In this document: positions 54,621 through 64,000 of the stretch, one piece after another
Position numbering within the stretch: position 1 is the first letter of the stretch
Layout of the letters: each line of letters begins with the position of its first letter
Assembly: GCA_034509755.1 (NCBI GenBank)
Contig: CM067559.1
Span: 16,970,501 to 17,034,500, forward strand
Length of the DNA stretch: 64,000 bases
Direction of reading: 5' to 3'
Source: Anisodus tanguticus
Taxonomy: Eukaryota; Streptophyta; Magnoliopsida; Solanales; Solanaceae
Notes under the pieces: generated by a model
What the model was told of the DNA's origin: nothing
What the model saw: the letters and a program-made list of their open reading frames with translations, nothing else
Databases searched by the model: none
Position numbers and translations under genes: made by a program

Positions 54621-54690
54621 TGCCATATTAGAGTGATAGTCAAAGTAATGGCCATCTGAGTCTGGGCACCATGTTAAACATCATGTCTGT

Positions 54691-57507
54691 ATATTGCTAT
54701 GTGTTTAGTAAAAAAAATATTAGTTTTAAATCTTATCACCCAGTTTAATATCTATTTGAGTGAAGTCTAAATCTTTGGAAGTTATATGTCATGTAGTGTT
54801 TGATAACCAGTTTCTGGATAATATATGTTTGGACTGATTCCATGCTAAGTTGCATATTAAAATAATGTGTCATATTTTTTAACCTAAAGAGAATAGTGTA
54901 CCTAAGATCTTGAACCTGAAAGATCTGGTTGGGTCATCTTAGTATTATATGTTGCCTTTAAGATTGTAAAAAGCCAGGTTGAATCTGGGGATGCCTATCC
55001 TTTATTGATATGATTGATTACATTCCTAACATGTTTGTTTTGTGCCTAAAAATTATTTGCTTAGTTTTGATATAAGGTATTACATGTTTTGGTGTCTGCT
55101 TGATCCATATTATAGTTGTACTATTCACATTGATTAGTCAGGACTCTGTACCTGCCTTTAATCCTGTAATGATTAGGATGCCTTAAAATGCTACCATGCA
55201 TGTCAATGTAGCTTGAGAAAGATCTTTTAATTTGGTTCTAATAACATGTTTCCAGTCCTATGCCCTGTTTAAGGTCTTGTTTCTGTTTCAACATGACTAA
55301 AACTCATTAATAGGCTAGAGATGGTTATCTAAAGTAAATCAAAGCTTGTCCATTACTTAATATTGTGTGTTGTTGGTTATAAGCCATTAACTAAGCCAAC
55401 ATAGTTATATTAGACTAAATGTTGTTATGATGCCTTGCAGTGTGAATACAAAGATATATGGTTAATCAACTTAGAACTAGTCTGTTGAGAAATTTCTAGG
55501 TGTAATTGAGTTAATCTATCTGCCCTTCCTCTGTACTATGTGACATATTTTGAGTTTGGTATATGATTTTGTCCTAAAGAGACACGTCATTAAGCCTACA
55601 GTCTAAAATAGGGATCATGTTAGTCTAATTGGTTTCAATTTGATTTCACTAACTGGTTGGGCCATAAGTGGCATGTTCCTCTTTTTATGTTCATTCCCAT
55701 AATTGCTTTATGAGACATGTGCCTGATTATAGTAAACCTACTAGATATATTAACAATATTACACCTAGTTTTAAAGTTAGTTTAGGTTGCAAATGAACTT
55801 GAAAGGGTCTGTTTATCTATGGTTTTTGTGATATTGTCCTAGGACCCTGATTATGTCTATTCTAATCATGCTTGTGTATCACTGTCATCACCACCTATCT
55901 AGAAGATTTAGACTCACTTAGTTTACGTGTCTGTTTAGGTAGAAAAATTGGAATTCTAAATTTCTCTGTCAACTGTTATGTTCTGTTGCTTTGTTTAAGA
56001 AGAGAAACTAGTTTAAAACTCTACATGAGAAATATATGTTCAATTCCTATTACATGTTTGATTTTGTAACCATGTTTACTTAAAGAGACTAGATGTGTAT
56101 CATTTTTTTAGATTGAATTATGGGAAATCCACAGGTTTGTTTGATTTAATGTTAGCCAGTTAGGATTAAACCGAGGACTTACTTGAATGGCCTGTATATG
56201 TTATGTCTCAAGCTCAAAGATGTCTAAGAGCTTAAGAAGCCATGTATGCCTTTTTCATATACATTTGAATCTCGTTTGTTGTTCTGTTAACCTGTTTAGC
56301 CTAAGACTATGTACAATAGATCATCTTTGCATGTCACATAAGTTCATGAATGCTTTTAATATTTTTAGTTTGTGTTTGGGTCAACATGAACACCCTGCAT
56401 ATTTACTGAAGTCTGCTTTGTCTCTGTCCTAGGTCCTAATTGACACCTTAAACACCATGAGCTATTGTATTTCTGAACAAATGAAGGGTTAACATTGAGA
56501 CTTACCTTGCTATCATACTTTGAACTTCTGTCTCTCAAAGAAAGTCACTATTTTGAAGGAGAAAATGGCAGCCTTGACAGATAGTTACTGCCACAGTAAT
56601 GAGAGCAATTTCTGGACATTCTAATGTTTACTTTGAGATTAGGATCTGAGGCTAAGTGTTGGGGTTTGAAACTATTTCCATTAGCTGCTACATTTGGTTA
56701 TTGGCACTGTTTAATTGAGCTGGTTGTTGTATATATTTGTCATTTTCTGAGGCATTTAGCTACCATGCTTGTTGTTGTTATGGCAATTGTTTGAGGTCAC
56801 TTGTTGCTACTGTTTGGCTGTTGTTTTTGTTGTCACTTGCTACTGTTATCACTGTTGTACTTTGATAAGAATTGTTGCCATGTTCAAACACATGTTGTTG
56901 CCTTCACTTTGAGACAAATGCTGCTATAAGTCCTGGGCAGGGACAAATTTGAAAATAAGCAGTTGTGTTTGTTGCATCTTAGTTTAAACCAGTACCATGT
57001 TATTTACACCATATTTCACTCATTTGAAAAAACATTTGTTTACTGTTTTAATAGTTATGATGCATATAGGACTTTAAATTAAATATGACTGTTGTTTAAG
57101 TATGAAGAATGCATGGTATATATTACAGACGTAGGCAAGAATCCATCACTCTATCAACTCTCTATTTAAGCAATTAGTAAGTAAAGATTGCTTCTCACAT
57201 GATTGCTAAATACTAGAATTGAAAGGTGTCACTATATGTTTATTCATTTTGTATGTGGAGTTGTATATGTAATTGGCCTGAACTTGAGTCTATTCTTTGG
57301 AAGTGGTCGTAGATTGATATGTATCTTCTCACTGTTTAAATGATTATCTGAATTAATCCATGAGTGTCTTATCCCTTTTTTTTTTAATTGGAGTGACAAA
57401 TTTGATATTTCCTCTCTTGCTTTTACTGAACTTGATCAATTGTGTGTTCATCTTTATTGTGACAAGAATTAGATACGTCACACCAACATTCGAGGATGAA
57501 TGTTTCT
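54691..57507. other. Long non-coding interior of a gypsy-type element
   Basis: No gag, RT or integrase motif on either strand, only short frames. Continuous on the right with a polypurine tract and a long LTR. It may be the interior of a large non-autonomous (LARD-like) element, or unrelated DNA next to a solo LTR. Confidence 0.4.
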
Positions 57508-57520
57508 AAGAGGGAGAGGA
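57508..57520 (+). other. Polypurine tract before gypsy LTR
   Basis: AAGAGGGAGAGGA directly before TGTAACACCCC. The preceding ~40 bases (ATTCGAGGATGAATG) are the typical end of a chromovirus polyprotein/3' untranslated junction. Confidence 0.75.
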
Positions 57521-59854
57521 TGTAACACCCCTTACTTTTAGGTAACGGTTGAACACATAAACGTAGGCAAGTAGATCCGGACCCTGGGAAGTTTATGTTG
57601 TGCTTACGTATACTAATAAAGAAATTAGTATATGAAAGGATGTGATCCTGAAATGATTTTAGATTTAACAAGTGTGACTACGGGGATCAATAATAATAGT
57701 TGTATATCCCCAAAGAGGTAACGAGCTAGTGTCATATTACAAGAATTATGACATTGAGTATAAGAAGGTTTTATAAATCGTCAGGATTTAAGTAAATTGG
57801 GATCAAGAATTTAAGTGTGTGTATAATTAATTACTTGTGGGATTAATTAATTATAATTTGGGACAATATATGCATAGTGGGACATTACGTGTAGCCTTAT
57901 AACAATTTATCTCAATGACTAAGCTTCATAAGAAAACGTTGGCAGCTTCCGAGCTTCATAAATCTCCAAGCACTCATCTCTTCTCTATTAATAGAAGCCT
58001 TCATATCATCAAGCCTCTATAGAAATCATTCTATGAGAAGAAATTGTTACTCTATAACCTGAAAGAGTAAATTCTCAATTGATAACTCTCTGATATTCTC
58101 GACCAAATTAGGGGTTTCCGAAAACCTTTGCTCACACAGAAAGGGGGAAACCCATGGCGTTTTGGACCTCATTTTCAGCAAAAATGGAAGCCTTGAACAA
58201 GCTTAAGAACTCAGAAACCCAAGCCGAGACCCAGAGTTTCGAGGAAGTGCTGGAAGTCGATTTTTGGGGTCTGGTTTCTGCTTGTCAGAACCTGAGTTGG
58301 GCGAAAGGTTTCCGACGACGCTTGTCACTGCGCTTAAAGAGGTAATGATTCTTGTTCCTAAGTTCATACGAATTATAGAACCTGATTCGTACTAGGTCTA
58401 AGATGGGTATTGAAAATACTAAGTTGGTTGGGTACTTGTTAAATTTGTCCGTATGAAATTGGAAGTTGCATGTGAAGTTCTTTGGATAGTTATAGAGATC
58501 TTATGTAGCGGTGAAGGAGAAGGATTAGAAAGGCTGGTTATGTTGCTGCCTGTATAGATTTCCATATAGAAGAAACATAGATTCTACGCGTACAAGGTGT
58601 TCGCTAGAATGTCTCAATGAATCTATTACTAGTATATTGATCCGATTGTGATTTAAATTATTCGGGTGATGTAGATAATCGTTCATAGAGCTTACAAGGA
58701 CCCGTGGAACTTAGATAATTTCGACAATAAGGTATGGAAGGCTCTTTCTTTCTTTTTGGCATATTCTACGTACAAAGCATAACCGGAATATTATTCCATA
58801 AAGTACTCTACTCTAAGTAGTTAAGAATGGTCATGTTATTGATTCTTATGTTAAAAGTCTGTTTAAGTATTTATCTAAGTCCTTATTGAGGCATACAGAA
58901 AAGATGTTGATATTCACAGTGTTAGCCAAAGGTACAAGGATATAGGGCCAGGATGTGTTATTGTCATTCATGCATTCTCATTTGCATTGCATTTATATAG
59001 TACCTGAACCACTTGCGCTATGCACATTACTATATGGTAAATATTATATATATAGGGGATATGGGGAAAGGAAAAGGTGTTATATACGTACACCACCGGC
59101 AGTTAGTACATACTATCACATAAAGAAAGAGTCTTATGATGCCAAAATGATGTGATGCCCATGTGTGGCTGATATAACCCGATCCCCATAGAGGCGGTTA
59201 TGGGAAGGAAGAGCCCATGTGTGGCCAATATATATGTATACCGCATTTGCATTATGCACACATTCATTAACCATTATATGGTATGATGCCAACAGAGGCT
59301 GTTATGGTAAGGAAATGCCCGATAAGGCTGATGTATATGGAAACTACATTGTGCATAACATTTAGGCATATGTATTAGGGCCCTCAGAGGAATTTACTGC
59401 TGGTCAGTTGTTTCTGTTTCAGTGGTTGTTATATCCCTGTTATACTATTATTCATGCCTGACATACTCAGTACATCAATCGTACTGACGTCCCTTTTGTT
59501 GGGGACACTGCGTTTTATGCCCGCAGGTTCATATTGAGAGGGTGACGGTTCACACTTGTAGGTTGCTGGTTCAGGTGGTATTCAGAGCACTCTATTTGTT
59601 TCGGTGTCACGATCTAGTCGTGGTATGTTCTACTCTTTAGAGGCTTATAGATAAGTGTCCTGTGGTTAGTTGTCATGTATAGCCTTGTCGGCCTTGGTAT
59701 ATAAATGTGTGAGTTGGACCTTTTGGGTTGGAACTTTATATAATCTATCACGGCTCAGTCCGTGTTTAAATATTATTAAGGGTGGAGTGTATTTGTGGTG
59801 CCCGGCGGGTAGGGTCCGGGTGCCCGTCGCGGCCCTCCGGTTTGGGTCCTGACA
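57521..59854 (+). repeat. Gypsy (chromovirus-like) LTR, 2334 bp
   Basis: Begins TGTAACACCCC and ends TTTGGGTCCTGACA, the canonical ends of Del/Tekay-type LTRs. It contains repeated ATGCCC..GGCTGAT/GAGGCGGTTATGG segments around 59150-59340. No second LTR is in the window. The 63-codon frame at 58154-58345 is inside the LTR and is not considered a gene. Confidence 0.8.
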
Positions 59855-60495
59855 GATATTATGGGATTTCTCCCATAATTATCATGTGCTAACAGATGCA
59901 ACCCTAGCTGACCATAGTAGCATGATATCATATATCAAAAGATCAGGTTTTTGAGCGCTCAAGATTTAGTAAAATTATGGTTTGGCCATCTTGAGGGCTT
60001 TAAAGAGAGTTTGTTTAAGATGTTGTGGAAGGCCATTGGTTGTGTGGTAATGAGGAGGAAGTTCAGGCAAGTTTGGTAAGTGGAGTTCCACTAGCTGAAT
60101 TGAGGAAGAGTACTTCTCTGGGACTTTATCCTTGATGAAGCTAATATTAATGGGAGTGGAAAGTCAATGGAGAAGCCTCTATCTTAGTGTTTCTTGGCTA
60201 GCTCAAGGAAAGGTGTGATGTGGCCATAAGCTAAGTATGGATACATTAGAATTCTCAGGTTTCTATGTTCTGCATCTCCAGCCATGACTTCTGTGTGTAT
60301 ATTGTGTGTGTAAATGAAGCTCTTTAATTTATAGATCAATTAGTGGAGAAAGGAGCTTAGAAAAAGGTAAGGACATTTAATTACAGTTTGCACCTAGGCC
60401 GTGACAAGGCATGCACCCGATCAGCCATTACCTATCAGGCAAATCCTCTAAGCTAATCATATAGTTATCATAGAAAAAGGATAATAGAGAAATAC
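59855..60495. other. Intergenic, no gene recognised
   Basis: Begins just after the LTR end. Only short frames, no repeat ends seen. Confidence 0.4.
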
Positions 60496-60739
60496 AACTC
60501 CCTCCGTCCTAATTTATATGATATAATTTAACTCGACACGGAGTTTATGAAATTAAGGAAGACTTTTGAATCTCTTGGTTTGAAACAAGTCAAAGATATT
60601 TGTTTGATTATGTATCATCTCGTTAAGCGTACAACGTAAATGTTAAAGTTAAATTATTATAAAATAAGAAAATGTATCATTCTTTTTTGGACGAACTAAA
60701 AAAAGTATGTATTACATAAATTGAGACAGAGGGAGTACT
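60496..60739. mobile_element. Stowaway-like MITE
   Basis: The left end CTCCCTCCGTCCTAATTTAT and right end AAATTGAGACAGAGGGAGTA are inverted matches. Length 244 bp, interior AT-rich. Well preserved compared with the others in the window. Confidence 0.75.
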
Positions 60740-60899
60740 AAAACTGTCTTAACATAAATAGGTGCAAAAACGTAATACAAAGTATAGAAATTTAATCCAT
60801 AAACCCCAACTTAATACTAAGTCATGGAACACTAAGATCTGAGTACAACTTATTTGAGACGCATATCGATAAATAGAAGAAAGCAAACTGGAAATGAAA

Positions 60900-61015
60900 T
60901 GTAGTAGTTGAAGCCGCCTCTACGGTCTAATGGTGGCTCAACTAAATTGGATAGACTGACTACTTGCTGGAGTCACTGGTTAGTAGTTGGATCCTCGCCT
61001 ACCGCCATGCGCACA
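60900..61015 (+). mobile_element. Possible tRNA-derived SINE remnant
   Basis: GCCTCTACGGTCTAATGGTGGCTCAA looks like a tRNA 5' half with box A, and GTTAGTAGTTGGATCCTCGCC ~55 bases later resembles a degenerate box B. No clear tail or target duplication was identified. Confidence 0.3.
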
Positions 61016-61416
61016 CACAGTAAAAGTTGCAATTTCATCTCATGTTAATATGGTGAAAATATACATTTTAAAATGTAGGTCAAATTTCGCATAGTTTAAA
61101 TTTCAAAAATTGAAAATTTTCAGGTAAATTAGAATGAAGGGAGTATGTGAATTTTGGAAGTAGTGTATTACTATTTCCACCAACCTAATAAGATATAAGA
61201 TAAATGGAAAAAGTTTCGTTCACAATAATTCATGATTTTGTTGTTTTGTAACTTATTATGTTAGCATCACTTATTTACTTCAGAGTCAGAGCAGTGGTTG
61301 AATCTTGATATCTGGAGTTTCATTTCAGGAATCTTTTGAGGTTGCATTGTTTTGTGGGGGGTGGGGGGAAGATATTTACTTTAGTCCATGAAAATATATA
61401 TTGTTTGAGCGTCATA

Positions 61417-61550
61417 ACAACAACAACAACGCATATTCTGTGAAAACCCACAAGTGAGTTTGAAGATGGTAGTGTGTACGTACAACTTACCCCTATCTTG
61501 AGAGGTAGAGAGGTGTTTCTGATAGATCCTCGCCTCAAGTAAAAACATTT
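61417..61550 (-). mobile_element. TS-type SINE / RTE-LINE 3' end
   Basis: On the minus strand: CTTGAGGCGAGGATCTATCA, a segment with AAGATAGGGGTAAGTTGTAC and ACACTACCATC, CACTTGTGGGTTTTCAC, then (TTG)n. This is the body and TTG-repeat tail shared by Solanaceae TS SINEs and their partner RTE LINEs. The 5' tRNA-like half is not visible. Confidence 0.65.
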
Positions 61551-62760
61551 CAAAGCAGTTAAAAAAACAGCAAGAGTAGTGAAGAAGCCATAACAAAATA
61601 CTAAAGAAAGCGTGATAGCACGTTCTTTAAAAAATAATTTATTTCGTAAAGTGCAAAATATTCATTTATTTCGTATTAGACGGAAGATCAAAACCAAGAT
61701 GGAAAAAAATACATATTGTTTTTATTTTTCTGGTTGGGTCACATATAGCATTGAACAGAATGATTTTGGAATGTGAAGTATGATAATATGAATTTGATTA
61801 AGGTGACATAAAAGATGTAAAGTGATTTTAATTTACTTTGGGTTCTGAAAATTTAAGTTAGTTGAAAGTTATGAACGAACTCTTGAATTCACCACCCTCT
61901 TGTGTCGCATGGGCGCCTAAATCAACCGCTCAAGTCATCGAAGAATTCAATTTGAGGTCTGCATCATGTAAATATAATGCAGTATTATGTTGTTAGGAGG
62001 GATAATTTTAAGCTTGAAAATAAAGTTATAGTAAATTTTAAGCCTGAAAATAGTTAGCGATAATTTGATTCAATAAGGGTAAGGAGGACATTTTTAAGTC
62101 AGTTAAATAAATTAAGTACATTTTTTATCCAATATATGAAAGAAGGGCAAATTTGACTTAGTAGGTGAAATCACATCTTTAAAACATTTTATAGCTATTA
62201 GATTGAGTCGAAAGCCTACCAACACATAAAGGTTCCGATTCGAGCGATAGTCAAAACAGGTGAGGCGAAAAGATCTTGATCGAAAGTTTCACTGTTCAAA
62301 ATAGTGAGAAAAAATGAAATTAGTTCATCTGATCGAGTAGCTATCACTCATTCTTACTCACTTTATTATAATATAAGCTTAAGCTATTACGTGGCTTATT
62401 GGGAGATTTTTAGTCATAGTGGGAGCTTTCAGAAATCACTTAGCAGGCCAAGATCATAGGAAGAGGGAAGAACAAGGGAGAAGACCTTATTTTAAGTTAA
62501 GGGCAATTTTGACCTTTTTTTTTTGTATAATATATGAATTTCAGAAATAGAGTTTACTAGCCCGATTGGACATGAATTTTTTCCTTTCTTTTTTCAAAAA
62601 ATATTGTCCAGACATTGTTTGGTTATACCTACGTTAGAATGATTTTTTGGTTGACAGCGGGTCTTGACGTGTTTTTTAAGTTATATTTTTTTCTCACTCA
62701 TAAAACTTCAAATTTTTTCAAGTGAAATGTATATCTGAACATAATTACAACTTTCAAATA
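61551..62760. other. Intergenic, no gene recognised
   Basis: AT-rich. No coding or repeat structure that I can support. Confidence 0.4.
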
Positions 62761-63001
62761 CTTCCCCCATCCCAAATTTCGTCAAGATGTTACTACGTGA
62801 GTAGTCAAATAATTTTTCTCAAATTATTTTAAAATATTTTGAATCATTAGCTATTTTGACTTGTAGTACTTTTCATGTAGTTTTCAAATATATAATTTTA
62901 TTTAAAAATATTTCAAAAAACTATATCAGAATACATGGTCAAAATTAAGTATTTAACTCTCGTACTCTGAATATATACAAATAAATTAGAACACAGAGTA
63001 T
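62761..63001. mobile_element. MITE-like sequence next to copia-A LTR
   Basis: The left end CTTCCCCCATCCCAAATTTC and right end AATTAGAACACAGAGTATG are weakly inverted. AT-rich, 240 bp. Lower similarity than the other MITEs. Confidence 0.4.
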
Positions 63002-63017
63002 GTTTTTTAGCTTCAGA

Positions 63018-63378
63018 ATACACATAAAGTATTCATGTGTCCATCACGAGTAGCCATTACTCGTAGCAGGTGAGACATGCTACATCATCTAAGGATGTGA
63101 TGCAGACCACATGTCGACTTATCACATATTATCGATATCACATTCTCGATGATCATTAGTCTAGGCTATTTTAAGAGTTACGTTATAATATTAATATCTC
63201 ACACTATTAATAACAATGTAACCTCTAGGGATGCATATTGTAGAATATTACAAACAATCAACCAATAATTCAATAATTGCAAATGCCAAAATATTAATCT
63301 CCATTAATAATAATACGAACGTGTATAAAGTACATTTGTCCTAATATAGATTGTTTCTAGGACATACATATACTTTCA
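63018..63378 (-). repeat. Truncated 3' LTR of the second copia-A copy
   Basis: The reverse complement of 63378-63018 matches 4668 to ~5017 of the first copia-A LTR, starting TGAAAGTATAT. Homology stops at ~63018, ~350 bp into the LTR, so most of the LTR including the TATA box and CpG motif is lost. Confidence 0.85.
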
Positions 63379-64000
63379 ATCTCACATTTGGCCTAGAGCC
63401 AATTTAACATATCTAATGTCCATATTCTCAAAATGACCATTATGCTTGACTAAGCTTAATGGTTTAGTGAATGGGTCAGCTAGATTATCGTCTGTGGGAA
63501 CATAGTCTAATCTTATCTATTCAGTCTCCACCATCTCCCTGAGTATGTGGTATTTCCTTGGTACATGCTTATTTCTGTTTGTTGATCTTGGTTCCTTAGC
63601 CTGTGCAATCGCACCAGTGTTGTCACAATAAATAGTTATTGGACAAATGCCACTCGGAACTACCCTTAGTTCCTTCAGGAACTCAGATATCGCAACAACT
63701 TCTTTACCAGCTTCTGATCCAATAATGTACTCAACTTCTGTTGTCGAATCAACAGTTGTAGCTTGTTTTAAACTTTTCTAGCTCACTGCTCCACCATTGA
63801 AAATGAACGTGTACCCAAACTTAGATTTAAAGTCATCAAGATCCGTCTGGAAGCTAGCATCAGTGTACCCAGTAGCAGCTAACTTTGCTTCCCCACCATA
63901 GACTAAGAAGTAATCTTTAGTTCGTCTAAGATACTTAAGAATACTCTTGACTGCTTTCCAGTATTTTTCCCCAAGATTATGCTGGAATTTGCAAGTCATA
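63379..64000 (-). pseudogene. Second copia-A copy: RT end and RNase H (continues past window)
   Basis: Minus strand: MTCKFQHNLGEKYWKAVKSI, LKYLRRTKDYFLVYGGEAKL, YTDASF, then a stop at 63778-63780 and SEAGKEVVAISEFLKEL, YCDNTGAIAQAKEPRS and ADPFTKPLSLVK near 63450. It keeps CGA (R) where the first copy has TGA (4120-4122). Confidence 0.85.

Larger units (their letters stand above)
50750..54690 (-). mobile_element. Ty1/copia element copia-C (minus strand), 5' truncated
   Basis: On the minus strand: protease (near 54600), GAG-pre-integrase (54376-54152), integrase (53884-53294), RT pieces (52850-51650), RNase H (51621-51097), polypurine tract and 3' LTR. Gag and the 5' LTR are missing at ~54690. 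The protease motif reads VIDSRASHH, i.e. DSG has become DSR. The integrase C-terminus contains a tandem 227 bp duplication. All frames are broken. Confidence 0.85.

Noticed and set aside
61416..61432. CAA repeat as a microsatellite
   Set aside because: It is the (TTG)n tail of the TS/RTE-type insertion read on the other strand.

Overview
This is eukaryotic plant nuclear DNA, most likely from a Solanaceae species. The evidence is a spliced cellulose-synthase-like gene, LTR retrotransposons of the plant copia and gypsy lineages, an endogenous plant pararetrovirus, Stowaway-like MITEs, tRNA-derived SINEs of Solanaceae type, and plastid-derived fragments that read like tobacco plastid sequence. 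All family names come from reading the sequence; no database search was run.

Layout. 1-6200: a decayed Ty1/copia element (copia-A, +) with a recognisable 3' LTR. 6200-7700: intergenic DNA with a Stowaway-like MITE. About 7.7-24.6 kb: an organelle-derived mosaic. Plastid pieces (rpoB 5' end, psbC, three separate ycf2 pieces, a 16S rRNA lacking its 3' end, the rrn promoter, trnV-GAC, rps12 intron/exon 2, an intact ycf15 frame, psaA) lie in shuffled order and orientation. Between them is sequence I cannot assign, possibly mitochondrial. 24.6-37.0 kb: a second copia element (copia-B, +) split by a 6.84 kb, nearly full-length, circularly permuted caulimovirid genome on the minus strand. About 515 bp of copia-B is present on both sides of the viral DNA.

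37.1-37.9 kb: a 748 bp element with long terminal inverted repeats and a 7 bp target duplication. 38.6-40.1 kb: a 522 bp direct repeat, each copy holding a SINE inserted in a MITE-like sequence. 41-44.8 kb: a degraded Ty3/gypsy Tat-like element (-) with an antisense ORF at its far end. 45.3-50.6 kb: the only convincing host gene, an eight-exon cellulose-synthase-like gene (CslG-like, 711 aa) whose reading frame is intact if one GC-AG intron is accepted. 50.7-54.7 kb: a third copia family (copia-C, -) inserted immediately downstream. 54.7-59.9 kb: a gypsy-type 2.3 kb LTR preceded by a long interior with no pol coding. 59.9-63.0 kb: intergenic DNA with MITEs and a TS-type SINE. 63.0-64.0 kb: a second copia-A copy (-) running off the window.

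Functionally the window is a repeat-rich, gene-poor region. All the retroelement and viral reading frames are broken. The Csl gene has its own TATA box and consistent splice phases and looks expressible. Its product should be a membrane glycosyltransferase, but two of the classical catalytic motifs read differently from the usual consensus.
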